This document shows, piece after piece, positions 10,307-22,479 of a DNA stretch of 64,000 nt. The position numbers and the translations under genes are program-made. Below the pieces are notes generated by a model that worked only from the letters and a program-made list of their open reading frames with translations, was not told the DNA's origin and did not search any database. The stretch lies in contig NZ_CP012328.1 in NCBI RefSeq assembly GCF_001262715.1, forward strand, positions 744,001 to 808,000, read 5' to 3'. The stretch is from Spiroplasma turonicum (GTDB taxonomy: Bacteria; Bacillota_I; Bacilli_A; Mycoplasmatales; Mycoplasmataceae). The first letter of the stretch is position 1. Every line of letters begins with the position of its first letter.

Positions 10307-11642
10307 AAAGGGTCACCCCAAACTACAATTATTTTAACAAATTACTCTTGTACATTTCTATGGGAGTAATTTTTTAATTATTTATTATTCTATTGTTTGA
10401 ATAATTTCAGATACAATTTTCCATTAAAGATAGAAATTCTGTTATGTTTGAAAATTTATATCCTTTAAAATTTTGTTTAATAATATTAAAAAAGTTTCTA
10501 CTATTGTGGTTTGTTATGAAGCATAACCATCCATACTTTGTTGTATTTTATTTTGCTTTACAAAAGTCCATCATACTAATACTTCTAAATTTGGCTCCTC
10601 TATCTGTATAAAAAATTGAATTACATATATTGTAGTTATTTTTTAATATATATAACGATTTTATTAATTCTTTTGTAGTTTGATTACTTGAAAAATAAGT
10701 TTTTAAAGATAATCTAGAATAAACATCAATATATGCAAACATATATAATTTAGAGTTATTAAGCTTAAATTCTGATATATCTAAACATATTTTTTCCAAT
10801 GGTCTTGAAGCAAAAAATTCTACTTTACCAGTAATTGGATTTTTCAAGAAATTTGGAGCAGTATTTACAGGTTCTTTTTTGCCACTAACATAAGATTTTC
10901 ACTTTCTTCTTTTTTCACAATTATCAGGAAAAAGTCCTTGACTTTTCATTGAACTTAAAACTGTTTTCCTACAAATGCCAAATTTTAAAGATATTTTTTT
11001 ATGACCTCATTTACGGTGTGTAACATATTTTAAGTCGCAATCATTAAATACTAACTTTATGAATAGATCATAAGAAGTATTTCTTTTTGTTTTATAATCT
11101 TTTGAACCATTATTAACTCAATTTTTATAAGTTTTAAAGTTAATGTTTAATAAATTTAATAGTCATGAAAGTTTTATATTTTTTGCAAGTATTTACTTAT
11201 TATTTTATAAATTCAATGTTTATTTTTTGTTTTTTTAAATCCTTTACCAGAGATGCTGTAAACTTTTCCATAATTTCGACCTTATTAATTAACTCTCTAT
11301 TTTCCTTATTTTTATTTTGCATCTCTTTTCTTAAAAAATTTAACTCTTGTTTGATGTTTTCAAAGTTATTTTGTTTATCAATATTGAATTTTCTACCTCT
11401 TTTTTGATCAAATAAACCAGAGATCCCGCTAGTTATATACCTATTCTGTCATTGATAAATAGTACATGTTTGTTTAATATTATATTTTTCTGCTAATTTT
11501 TTTGCACTTATGTCAGATGATAAAAATTCATTTACTATTTTCATTTTTTCATCTGCAGTAAATAGTTTTGTTTTAGCCATAAAAAAGACACCCTCCTATA
11601 AAAATTATATACATAATTTTTGTGTAGTTTGGGTGACCCTTT
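10307..11642 (-). mobile_element. IS3-family insertion sequence, copy 3 (orfA intact, orfB broken)
   Basis: Left end AAAGGGTCACCCCAAACTAC at 10307, right end at 11642. Same orientation as copies 1 and 2. OrfB (about 10330-11200) includes CLDISEF and FYTDRGAKFRS but has an extra T near 10550 that stops it at 10548, and other indels upstream of 10847. OrfA is undamaged in this copy. Confidence 0.88.
11200..11580 (-). CDS. IS3-family transposase OrfA (helix-turn-helix subunit)
   Basis: 126 aa; start ATG at 11580 behind an AGGAGGGTG ribosome site, stop TAA at 11200-11202 with a second TAA right after it. Residues 1-60 form a transposase helix-turn-helix (LFTADEKMKIVNEF, ISAKKLAEKYNIKQTCTIYQW) and residues 70-115 a leucine-zipper-like coiled coil. 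In IS3 elements OrfA binds the ends and is joined to the OrfB integrase by programmed frameshifting. OrfB is broken here, so no active transposase is expected. It is the only one of the three copies whose lysine tract (AAAAAAA before TTAGCA) keeps frame. Confidence 0.8.
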
Positions 11643-11688
11643 ACATAGATATATATTAATTATAAATATGAAATTAAGAATAAATTTA

Positions 11689-13125
11689 CTATTTTTGTGA
11701 TATGTAATTCTTAAATCAATAATAACTATCTTTTAAGAATCTTTTATTAGTTCCATTTCCTAAATCATCTAAGTCCACATAAATTAAACCATATCTTTTT
11801 GACATTTCATTTGTTACACTTGAAACAGAATCGATTGGAGATCAAAGTAAATATCCAAAAACATTTACTCCATCTTTAATTGATTCTAATAATTGTTCTA
11901 TATGATCTTTTAAATAAGATATTCTATAATTATCATTTACTTTATGATCTTTAGTTAAGTCATCTTTGAAACCAACACCATTTTCTGCTATTAATAATGG
12001 TAAATTATATCTATCTCATAGATCATTTAATATATATCTCAAACCTAATGGATCAATTTGTCAACCTCAATCATTTTCAGTTAAAAATGGGTTTTTGCTT
12101 AATGTAATAAGATTTGCTTCAACTTCCTCAGTTTTTTCAACTGAGTTAATACTTGTCATATAGTAACTAAAAGATATGAAATCAACATTGTTATTTGAAA
12201 TTATTTTTAATTCATCATCTTTAATATCAATACTAATATTATTATCTTTTCAATATTTTAATATATAGTTTGGATAAATACCTTTACACATTACATCTAA
12301 ATATAAATACATTTTTAATTGTTGATCTTTTTGATTTAATATAACATTATCAGGTTTAGAATTTATTGGATAACTTGGAAATGACGCTATCATGCATCCA
12401 ATTTTAAAGTTACTATTTATAATTTTTGCAATTTTAATTGCTTTAGAATTTGCAATAAATAAGTTATGAAGAGATATATATGAAGATTGTAAGATATTGT
12501 CTTCATTATCAATTATTAAACCTGCACCAACTCATGGTGAAAACAATGCTGCGTTTATTTCATTAAAAGGTATTCAATAAGTTATTTCATTTTTAAATTC
12601 TTTAAATACAACTTTAGCATATTCAATAAATAAATCTATAACTTTTTTGTTTTTTCATCCGCCATACTTTTCAACTATTTTAAAAGGCAAATCAAAATGA
12701 GATAATGTAATAATAGGTTCTATTTTATATTTTTTAAATTCCATTATTACATTGCGATAAAATTCTAATCCTTTTTGATTTACTACTCCATCATCACAAT
12801 TTGGTATAATTCTTGCTCATGAAATAGATATTCTAAAAGAGTTTATTCCTAGCTCAGACAAAAGTTTAATATCTTCTTTATAAGTATTATAAAAGTTAAT
12901 ACCCAATCTCTTTGGAAAATATAATTCATTAAAATTTTCTAAAGCGTTTCTAAGCTTAGAGTTTGTCATTTTCTTTATTTCACTAATCGTCTTTTTTTTA
13001 TCTAAAACTAATTCATAATATTTTAAATCAGCAACTGTTAATGACTTGCCATCAATATTATATGCACCTTCTGTTTGCGGTGCAGATGAGGAACCACCCC
13101 ACAAAAAATATTTTGTAAATTTCAT
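11689..13125 (-). CDS. bglA: 6-phospho-beta-glucosidase, GH1
   Basis: Hydrolyses phosphorylated beta-glucosides delivered by the adjacent PTS transporter to glucose 6-phosphate and an aglycone or glucose, in the cytoplasm. 478 aa, normal for GH1. It opens with FLWGGSSSAPQTEGAYNIDGKS. The acid/base Glu is E189 in PFNEINAAL and the nucleophile E381 in ENGVGFKDD. Near the C-terminus, LLWSPIDSVSS, MSKRYGLIYVDLDD is the usual GH1 ending with the Ser/Lys/Tyr cluster that binds the substrate phosphate. The ATG follows the transporter stop after one base, so the two are translationally coupled. Gene symbol by family analogy. Confidence 0.93.
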
Positions 13126-13126
13126 A

Positions 13127-15568
13127 TTAAACCTGCTTCCTACTTAGATTTAATAATTTATCTTTTTTTTCAGTATATTGAAATATTATGTCTAGCTCAT
13201 GAATAGAATTAAAATAATTATTTTTTATAAGTTCTATTTTTTCATTTTTTTGTTTATCTTTTAGATCATTAATTAAATCATTTACATTATTCATAAATTT
13301 ATCTTGAAATTTAATAAAAGACTCTTTAGAGAATTTATAGTCTAAATTAATATTATTTATTTTTTCTTCATAATATTTTTCTTTATTTTTATTTTGAATA
13401 TTAGTTAACAAATTGGTCAATTTAACAACTTTAATATTTTTCGCTTTTGATTTTAATTGGTCAATTTCTATATTTAACTTTATTATCTTTTCATTATCAA
13501 TATCATTTTTATGATTCAATTTTGTTTCTAATCTTGACAATTTAGTAAAATAAATTTTACAATTTTTAATAAGCTTTTTATTATCTTTTGTTACTAAGAT
13601 TTTTTCAGATAAACTTTTTAATAATTTATTTGCATCTTCTTTATTTAAATTATTAAATTTAACTAAGTACTTTACCAATAATTTATTGTTACTTTTTATT
13701 AAAGAAATTTCATCTCTTTTTTCTTTAAATAATATAAATGTTAATAAGTATGAACAACAAATTGATATAACTGTTCCTAAGAAAAATAAACTAATTTGAT
13801 ATGCACCACCAGGAATAAATCTTGTAATGCCTAAAAGTCCCATACCACCTGGTACTAAACCTTGGATTTTAAGTAATCCAGTTACTAAACCTGCAATTCC
13901 AGCACCAAGACACCCTATTAAAAATGGTACTAAACGTGGTAAAGTAATTCCATAAATGATAGGTTCAGTTATACCGACAACTGCAGCAGGCATAGATGAA
14001 TAGGCAACTTCTTTAACTTTATAATTATTTGTTGTCATACCTACACATAATGCAGCACCAAGTTGTCCAAATATACCAAATGCTGAAGCAGCATATAATG
14101 AATTAGGCAAATTTTGTATAACAGCCATTATAACAGGTACATGCATACCTGTAAGAACTAAAGGTTGTCATAAAATTGCAAATAACATTGTGCCAATTCC
14201 AAATGGAGCATCACTAATAAAGATAACGCCTTTACCAATTAAACCTTCAAGAACTCCAAGTATAGGACCCAATATAAACATAACTGAAATCATTGTTATG
14301 ATAAATGACAATGCTGTTCTAAAACAAATATCTACCGCAGTGGGCATTCAAGATTTTACCCATTTATCTGCATAAACATATATGGCACCAGCAACAACTT
14401 GTGGAATTATAGAATTATAATAACCTCCTAATTTTATTTTTATAAAGCCTCAATCAAATAGAGTATAACTAATACCTCAAAATAAATATGGACTTGCTAT
14501 TGCTATACCAACCATAGCACCAACAACTATATTTCCCTTTAAATACTTAACTGTACTAATGCAAAAAAATATACCCAACATACCTATGCCAAGTTCAGCA
14601 GTTATATACATAAATGCAGAAAATACTGATGCTGTTTTCATTTGCTCATAATTTTTTATATCTTGAATTAATTTTGTTTCAATAAATATAGACTTTATAG
14701 CCATTAATATACCTGCGGCCAGTATAATTGGAAGAGTTGGTGTAACAACACCGCTTAAGAATGCCAAAATTTTGTCTTTAACTTTTTTATTTTTTGATAA
14801 TGTTTCAAATTTAACTTTATTATCTATTTTTATTTTTTTGTCAAAAACTTCTTTAACCTTTAGAACGTTGCCACCAATAATAATTTGTAACTCATGTCCA
14901 CTTCAATTTATTCCTTTAACTATAGGAATTTTTTTTAATTCTTGTTCATTAACTAAACTTTTATCTATAATATCGAATCTTAATCTAGTCATACAATTGT
15001 AATAATTAGAATAGTTAAATTCTTTGCCTACTAATTCATTTATTGATAGAGCAGCTTCTTCAAATTTACTTACAAGTTTATCATTTGAAAAGTTTTGCTT
15101 CTTAAGCTTTTCAAAATATCCAATTTCTTCACCTATTTTTACTTTACCGGTTTTTGTTAAATTAAACTTATAATTTATATTTTCATTTAAATCAAATACA
15201 ATTGGTGTTTGTAATGATAAGTTATTGGACTTAATTAATTCTAAATCTACTTCTAATATTAAATCACTTTTATTTACTAACTGGCCTACATTTTTTATGT
15301 ATTTAAATGGCTTACCTTTAAGTTTTACTGTATCTAACCCTACATGATACATAACTTTTGGACCGTTTAAACTTTCTAGAAAAAAAGCATGTTTTGTCTC
15401 AAAAATCATTAATATATTAGCTTTATCAAATATGCTTCCAAAGTTTCCATTATCGGGTATTACATAAAAACCATCACCAAGTAATTTATCTGAAAATGCT
15501 TTATCATCACATTTAGTTATTGAGTCAATAACCCCATCAACAGGTGAATATACTTTTATATATTCCAT
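13127..15568 (-). CDS. Beta-glucoside-type PTS transporter EIIABC with a coiled-coil tail
   Basis: Imports and phosphorylates a beta-glucoside. 813 aa in one frame through UGA Trp codons. Domain order is unusual compared with BglF (BCA): EIIA first (residues 1-150; H60 and active H75 in YHVGLDTVKLKG), then EIIB (about 165-230; C192 in NCMTRLRFD), then the EIIC membrane part (about 250-620; AVVGITEPIIYGITLP, PGGMGLLGITRFIPGG). After the last membrane span comes a 190-residue Lys/Glu/Asn-rich coiled-coil tail that standard EIIC proteins lack. Strong ribosome site AAGGAGG. It is followed one base later by the phospho-beta-glucosidase and preceded by an RpiR regulator, making a typical beta-glucoside operon. 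Confidence 0.92.
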
Positions 15569-15657
15569 AAATATACCTCCTTAATATGATGATTACAAAT
15601 TAAGGATCAAATTACTATAAAAATGTTCAACTCAATAATTACTTTCCAAAAAAGAAA

Positions 15658-16392
15658 TTAGGTTATTTTATTTATTAATTGAGAAACTAAGTACCCTACT
15701 ATAGTACTTCTATGAAATATGTTTGTAGAGTTTTTATCCTTATCAAAAATAATTTTTACATCATATTTATCAATTCTTGATGATAAAGCATATGATGTGA
15801 AAAAAACTATTTTATTATTTGATTTAACTTTATTATATAAATTAAAAATACCTTCAACTTCCATTCCGCCTGTAAAAAATAAAAATGTACAATCCTTAGT
15901 ATTTACATCTACATTATAATTAGGAAATAATTGATCAGAAAGTTCAACCTCATTATTATTATTTCTTAAATAATAATATAATAATTTTGACTTTTCAAAC
16001 AATTGATTTGAAGAAACAATTATAGTTTTATTATTTAACAAACTTCTAACATTGTCTAAGTCTTTTTCATATCTATCAAAAAAATTTATATAATCTATAA
16101 AATAATTTTTTAGTTCAGCAAATGATTTACTTTGTAAATTTTGACTCATAATTTCACTATAATTTTCTCTTTCAAACTTCAATCTATTTATTAACTCTCT
16201 ATATCCACTAAAACCAAACTTTAAGGAGAATTTAGAAATTGCAGACTTGCTTAAATAACAAGTTTTAGAAAAGTCCTCTATATTTAAAAAAACATTATTA
16301 TTAAAACTATTAAGTAAATTATCAACTATTATTTTTTTTGTTTCATTTTGGGTTGATATAGAAATATTTACTAATTTTTCTCTTAGATTCAT
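15658..16392 (-). CDS. RpiR/MurR-family transcriptional regulator
   Basis: 244 aa. Residues 1-75 hold the RpiR helix-turn-helix (FSKTCYLSKSAISKFSLKFGFSGYRELI without gaps in the pattern), residues 100-240 a sugar isomerase (SIS) fold that senses a phosphosugar (KTIIVSSNQLFEKSKLLYYYLR, TFLFFTGGMEVEG). It lies 89 bases upstream of the EIIABC gene on the same strand, so it most likely controls the beta-glucoside operon in response to its phosphorylated sugar. No operator was recognised. Confidence 0.9.
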   Translation of the reverse strand: MNLREKLVNISISTQNETKKIIVDNLLNSFNNNVFLNIEDFSKTCYLSKSAISKFSLKFGFSGYRELINRLKFERENYSEIMSQNLQSKSFAELKNYFIDYINFFDRYEKDLDNVRSLLNNKTIIVSSNQLFEKSKLLYYYLRNNNNEVELSDQLFPNYNVDVNTKDCTFLFFTGGMEVEGIFNLYNKVKSNNKIVFFTSYALSSRIDKYDVKIIFDKDKNSTNIFHRSTIVGYLVSQLINKIT

Positions 16393-16760
16393 TTTTTTCC
16401 TTTATTTACTAACTTTAAATAATACTTATATTAATTTACACTAAGTTAATATCTAGAAATATTATACATAAAATTATATTAGTATAAATTATATAAATAT
16501 ATTAAAAATGATTATAGGAAGTTTAAGATTTTTTACAATGTAAATATAGCTAACCATAATTAACTAATAACTATTTAATTATATAAAGTATTTTTAAAAT
16601 AGAATAGTTATATATTAGTACATTTTTTTTATATGCTATCCATTGTACTTTTAAAAATTTATCATATAAATATATTATTTGTTAAGTAAGATTCTAAAAA
16701 GTATTAAAATAATATAATTTATATATTAAATTTACTTTTTTAAAAAAAAATAATATATTT
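16393..16760. other. Intergenic, no gene seen
   Basis: Very AT-rich DNA between the RpiR regulator and the D-lactate dehydrogenase gene. I see no open frame with a ribosome site and no clear hairpin terminator. It probably holds the promoter of the regulator. Confidence 0.5.
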
Positions 16761-17753
16761 CTATATTATTTCATTATTACATTTATTTGATTTAATAAAA
16801 TTATTTAGATTATCAAAACTTATTTTTACCATATCATATACTGCTTGATCTGTGTAACTTCCTAAATGAGGTGTGAATAATACTCTTGGTTTTAATTCAT
16901 ATAGTTTTTGATATATTTCGTTTGGTAAATTTTCATTATGTTTTTTAAAAAATATTTCTGATTCGTTTTCTAATGTATCAAGTGCAACTTGTTTGATTTT
17001 TTTATTAATTAAATAATCATATAAATCATTATAATTAATTAATTCCCCTCTTGCTGCATTGACTATTATTGTTTGATTTTTAATTTTTTTAAATAGATCT
17101 TTATTTATAAAATAATCATTTTGACCTTTAATATATGGGCAATGGATTGAAATTAAATCACAAGATTCAAATATTTCTTCAATTGTTTTATATTCAAGTA
17201 AATCATTTAAATCATCACGTTTATATAAATCATAACCATAAATTTTTGCACCCATACCTTTTCAAGATTTAGCACATTCTATTCCAATTCTTCCAACTCC
17301 AACTATTCCAATTGTAGAGTTTCTGACTTCTTTAGAAAACATATGAGAATCCACGGTGAAATCTTTTTTTTGCATTTTATCATACATGTATAATATATTT
17401 CTAAACATAGCTAGACCTGTAGAAAAAGCAAGTTCACTTACAGAGTTTGGAGAATAAAATGGAACATAAGCCATTTTGATTCCTAATTGTTTTGCATAAT
17501 CTAAATCAATATGATTTGTTCCAACTGTTCTTGTTAATAAATATTTAACATTAAAGTTCTTAATGGTATCTAAATTGTTTTTATCTGCTACGCAGTTTGC
17601 TCTTAATAAAACTGCATCATGTCCTTTAATTAACTCGACATTATCATGATTTAATAGTTCTTTTGTTAAAGTTAATTCATAATTATAATTCTTGTTAACA
17701 TTTAAAAATATATTCTCTTCAACTTCTCTTACTCCAAAACATATTACTTTCAT
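16761..17753 (-). CDS. ldhD: D-lactate dehydrogenase (D-2-hydroxyacid dehydrogenase)
   Basis: Reduces pyruvate to D-lactate with NADH, regenerating NAD+ in fermentation. 330 aa, continuous through a UGA Trp at 17262. The N-terminal substrate domain includes YLLTRTVGTNHIDLDYAKQLGI; the nucleotide-binding motif is GIVGVGRIG; catalytic residues are R235 (NAARGELI), E262 (ALDTLENE) and H296 (TPHLGSYT), the arrangement seen in lactobacillar D-LDH. A 2-hydroxyisocaproate dehydrogenase is a possible alternative. An AAAAGGAG site lies in front of the ATG, 12 bases after the stop of the AEC carrier, so the two form an operon. Confidence 0.9.
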
Positions 17754-17765
17754 TTTCTACTCCTT

Positions 17766-18908
17766 TTATTGAACAAACATTGGTAAAGCACCAACAACAG
17801 TTGAAATAACTACTCATATTGGTAAAGTAATTATTGATAATAAAGTTGATAATGTTGTTAAATTACTTGCCATTTCTGGTGATTTATTATAAGAAATGGC
17901 ATATGCAACAACTACATTTGCTGGTGGAGCTGCTGTCATAATAACCATAGCAGCTAAACTTTTTGAATTAAATGAAAAACTATTTGTATAGTGACCAAGA
18001 CTTGCAACAGATATAATTAAAATTAAAATTATTGTTGGAGCAATTATTACTTTTATAAATGAAGCATATCAAAGTAATTTATCCTTCATAGCTAATTTTA
18101 AATTACCTTTGTTCATTGTCATACCAATTGCAAGTCAAGCTAGTGGTGTACAAATTGCTTGTAATGTTGTTAATATTTTATTCATTGGTGGGAATAATTT
18201 ATCAACCCTTAATGGAGAGAAGTAATCTTTACCATCATAAGAAACAGCGTTAATACCTGGTATTAGTTGTGTAACTCAAATTACAAAACCTAAGAATGTT
18301 GCAATTAATATTGGATTAACGAAAATATTTTTTAAGGTTTGTTTTTTTACTTTTTTAGATTCAATCAATTCAACTTCAGTCATATCACTTTTTTTCTTTT
18401 TAACAGATATGGTCATATTTTTTTTACTCATAATTATAAAAGCTAATGAGTATAAAAATATTCTATACGGGATATTAAAAATATTTGCAGTCATGTTTGT
18501 AAACTCATCATTATAAATAGATGTTACAATTGGTATACCAAAAAAAGTTGTTGAAGCTAATGCAATACACATAGCTAAAGTATCTTGAATATCTTTTTCT
18601 TTTTTTAAAAAAAAGTATTTAGATATAAACAACATAATTGTATAAAAAGCAAATCCTATTAATAAAACTGATAGTTGCTCTTTTAATGATTCAATACTTG
18701 CATTTGTTAAAAAACCTTTTAAAGCAAGTGCGGGCAATCCAACAACCATAACAATTTTAATCATAACTTTTTCTCATTCTTGTTTAAATATTTTTTTATA
18801 AGCAAGTAAGTAACCAAGAAGAATTACACTGATTGTTGCAATAATTGCAGATCAGATATTTCATGATGATAATGTATTAACTAATGCATCAGTAACACTT
18901 GTAAGCAT
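17766..18908 (-). CDS. AEC-family transporter (auxin-efflux-carrier type, malate/lactate permease-like)
   Basis: Membrane carrier, 380 aa, about ten spans in two five-helix halves separated by a lysine-rich loop (KKKKSDMTEVELIESKKVKK). Start ATG at 18908 behind AAAAGGAAA. The N-terminal half has GYLLAYKKIF and MIKIVMVVGLPALALKGF, and IALASTTFFGIPIVTSIY carries the family's FxGxP motif; the C-terminal half includes KLFPPMNKILTTLQAICTP-like sequence. AEC proteins move organic acids such as malate, citrate or lactate. Coupling to D-lactate dehydrogenase suggests export of D-lactate or uptake of its precursor; this is inference. Confidence 0.88.
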
Positions 18909-19068
18909 AAATTTTCCTTTTCTATATGAATATATAAATATAAAAACTAACAAATATATATTTATATATTGCATTCTAAAATTATTTTACCATATTATTT
19001 ATGTACATTTATATATTTACATAATCTTCATTGTATTAAATTTTATAAAGCATTTAATAAATTTTTAT

Positions 19069-20055
19069 TTATCAATTTTTAAAAAAATTATTTAATTCTT
19101 CGATACTTATATTTTCAACAATATTGTCGCTATTAGTTAAAAACATATATATTCTTTGTAATAATTCTTTTTTATTTTCAAATGAGTAATTTTGTTTTAA
19201 GTCTTCTTTATTAAATTTATTAACAACTTTCTCATTTAAATTAAACAAATAAGATAATCCAATTTTATTTATATTTAATTTATTTGAACTATTTGGTGAG
19301 TTATTTATATAATTTTTGAGTTGAGCGTATAGATGTTTATATTTTTTATCAAAATCTTTTATATTAAGTTCATCAAAAGAAGACCATTGTTTTAATTCTA
19401 GAAACAATAAATTGTACTGACTACTTGTTTTAGTCAATAATATTAAATCAGGTCTATATGGTCTTGGTTTAAAAGCACTATTTTTTATTTCTTTCTCAAA
19501 TATTAATCAGGTATTTTTTAAAAAAGTTTTATTACTTTCATGAAAAAATAAAGTGACTAATGGTCCATAATTTGCAAATCAAGATTTTTTTTCAGCTGAG
19601 CTAACATTTTTTAATTTACAACAAGCTATTAAACACATTATTATTATTCAACCAGTGTTAGAGAGAAACTCACTTAAAGTCATTATAAATTTGGAGTTGT
19701 TGTTTTCTCCTAACTCAATTTTAGTTGAACACCATTTTATAAGCTTATTAAAGTTTTTATTTTTTCAAAGTGTTTTTCTTAACTCTTCTAAAATATAATT
19801 TGTTTGAGTAGATTTATAAATTTCAATATCATATTCAAGTTTGTTTAAGAAAAATTCTTTAAAAGTGCTATCAGACTTATAACTTTCATCTATAAATTTA
19901 TTATTATTGCTTTTATCAATTTCTTTAAATAGATTTTTTAAATTATTATATTTGTCTCATAATTTTTTATTTTTTAAAAATTGAAATATTAATAATGTTA
20001 GTAATATTATAATAAATATGGAAATAAAAATTATTATAATTAAATAAATATTCAT
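19069..20055 (-). CDS. Membrane-anchored protein with a possible PD-(D/E)xK nuclease motif
   Basis: 328 aa, start ATG at 20055 (GAGGT ribosome site), stop at 19069 after several UGA Trp codons. One N-terminal span (residues 2-25, almost all Ile/Leu/Phe), then a cytoplasmic helical domain, then RPDLILL followed about 12 residues later by LLFLELKQWS. A motif Asp-(x)n-Glu-x-Lys in hydrophobic strands is the signature of PD-(D/E)xK nuclease-like folds such as the NERD domain. The C-terminal 100 residues are helical and charged. No family was recognised with certainty and a non-enzymatic role is possible. It is a single gene between the AEC carrier and the trehalose operon. Confidence 0.6.
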
Positions 20056-20493
20056 ATAACTACCTCAATTTACAGTAATATAAATTATATAATTAGACAT
20101 GCTTAAATTATTTTATACTTATATTTTATACTTTAAATATAAGTATATTATGAATTTTTGTGATGTATTAATAATAATTTAAAATAGAATTTTATGAATA
20201 TTACAATGTTATATAAAACTAATTTTTTTAATATAACACACTTAACGTTAAAGATTATTAGGAGATTAGCTTTATAATATTAAACTTTTTTATTAATATC
20301 TTTGTATTTATTAATAATTTATAAACCTTAATATTAAAAAAAATAGAATTTTAAATATTTATAATGAGAACTTTTAAAAATTTATTCAGTTTAAACTTTT
20401 TAAATTTTAAAAATAAATAAAGTCTACAGTAAAATTAAATATTAAAATTTTATTTTGAATAATTAGTTTTATTTAAAATTAAACAACATATTA
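20056..20493. other. Intergenic, no gene seen
   Basis: AT-rich spacer between the trehalose operon end and the anchored protein. No frame with a ribosome site and no strong terminator hairpin was recognised. Confidence 0.45.
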
Positions 20494-20847
20494 CTATATT
20501 GATTTATTATTCTTAACAAATAATTTAATATATGTATAGAGTCCATAAACAAATGCAAATAAATTTAAAGTAAATAGTTCTAAAAAAACTAAAATTAATA
20601 TTCATTTTATATTTTTGTCATTATTATAATTACCATATATATCTATTTTAACTTTTATATATCAAACATATATTATTGTTAGTGTTAATTGAATAGATAT
20701 AATAATTGGAAAAATGTATCAAAAACTAAATCTTTTATAAATTCCTATATATATACAACTAATCACAAACAATAATGTAGTTACAATAAAAACTGCACAG
20801 CTAGAGTTTATTACAAACTTAGAGTTTTCTCTTTCATTTAATTTCAT
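20494..20847 (-). CDS. Small membrane protein of the trehalose operon, 117 aa
   Basis: Three hydrophobic spans (about residues 15-35, 42-62, 85-108) with a short charged loop (KVKIDIYGNYNNDKNIK). Start ATG at 20847 lies one base after, and in another frame from, the stop of the trehalose-6-phosphate hydrolase gene, so it is probably translated by coupling. A UAG ends it at 20494. No family recognised. The operon position suggests an accessory role in trehalose uptake or simply co-expression. Confidence 0.72.
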
Positions 20848-20848
20848 T

Positions 20849-22465
20849 TTAAAATCTTTCTAAAACTAACAATTGATAAGGTAATAAATGTTTGAAATTT
20901 ATATTTTGATAATTATTAATAATTATTTTGTAGTTGTTAATGTTTAAAGTCAAAGGTTTGTTTTTTGATGTTCAATTAGTAATAACTAAAATTTCTCTGT
21001 TGTCAATTATTCTTTTATAACAATAGTCTAAATTATCATCAAACTCTACTTTACCCTTTGTAAATATTTCATCAGAAACTCTCAATGTTATAAGTTTTTT
21101 ATAGAAATTAAATACTGAACTTTCATCATTAATTTGGTTATTTACATTTATTATTTTATAATTTTTATTTATTAATAAATCAATTTTTTCAGCATTTGAA
21201 AAACCTGCATTTAACGAATTATCTCATTGCATTACACTACGAGCATTATCACGAGATTTAGAACTTAATATTTTTAATACAGTTTCTTCATTATGGTCTA
21301 ATAATAATTCTTTTGAATTACCTAATGTTTCAATATCTTTAAAATCACTTATGCTATTAAAACTCATATTAGTCATACCTATCTCTTCACCTTGGTATAT
21401 AAAAGGAACACCTTTTAATAATGATGTAAACCCAAAAATAGAGGTTGCACTTTGGTATCAATAATTTTTATCATCTCCAAATCTTGAAATTGATCTTGGC
21501 TGGTCATGATTATTCATAAAGAGAGCTAATGTGGAATCATTATTTTGGAAATATAATTGTCATTCTTTCAATGTATTTCAATAAGAGGTTAAATTGGGTT
21601 TCGTATAAGTTCACTTATTATTATTTATGTAATCGACTTTTAAGTGCAAAAATGTAAATACACAATCAAGTTCATTATTATTTACTTTAGCATAATTCAC
21701 TGACTTCTCTTTTGTAGTTGATGATATTTCTCCTACTGTAAAAAAGTTAGTTTCATTATTAAAAGAGTTTTTATTCATAAATTTCAAATAATTTTCTAAG
21801 CGAGCTCCGTCGGTATAAAATCTTCGACCATCACCCTCTAAGTCATCTTCAAATATATGAGGTTTATCATATAAATTACATACATCAAATCTAAAACCTT
21901 TTACTCCTTTACTTTTCCAAAAATTAAGTATTTTTAAAATTTCTAATCTTACTTCTTCGTTTTCTCAATTTAGATCTGGTTGTTCTTTTGAAAATAAATG
22001 TAAATAATACTTGTTTAATTTTGGAACAAATTCTCAAGATGAACCACCCATTTTACTTTTTCAATTTGTTGGTGGACCATCATTAACAGGATCTTTAAAA
22101 TGATAATAATTTATATATTTTTTATCACCTTCTAATGCTTTTTTAAATCATATATGTTTATTTGAAGTATGATTTACAACAATATCAATAATTATTTTTA
22201 GATTTAAATCATTAGCCTTTTTTATTAATAAATCAAAATCTTTCATATCTCCAAAAACAGGATTTATTTCATAATAATCTTCTACATCATATCCACTATC
22301 TTTGAAAGGTGATTTAGTTAAAGGTGATATCCAAATACTTGTTATTCCTAATGATTTAATATAATTCAATTTAGAAATAATTCCTTTAATATTACCTATC
22401 CCATTTTTATTATCTTTTTCACAAAATGTTTGAGGAAATATTTGATAAATAAATTCATTTTTCAT
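20849..22465 (-). CDS. treC: Trehalose-6-phosphate hydrolase, GH13 (alpha,alpha-phosphotrehalase)
   Basis: Splits trehalose 6-phosphate into glucose and glucose 6-phosphate. 538 aa, usual for the oligo-1,6-glucosidase/TreC subfamily of GH13. Conserved regions in order: IYQIFPQTF near the start, LGITSIWISPL, IDIVVNHTS, GFRFDVCNLYDKP (nucleophile Asp), FTVGEIS (acid/base Glu), FMNNHDQPRSISRFG (transition-state Asp), then a small beta C-domain. A GH13 alpha-glucosidase with another substrate cannot be excluded from sequence alone, but the neighbouring TreB-like EIIBC and LacI-type regulator make trehalose the best reading. It starts 14 bases after the transporter gene. Confidence 0.9.
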
Positions 22466-22479
22466 TTTTTATACCTACT

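Noticed and set aside
2679-11642. A functional composite transposon spanning the three IS3 copies
   Set aside because: No target-site duplications were found and every orfB is broken, so mobility cannot be claimed.
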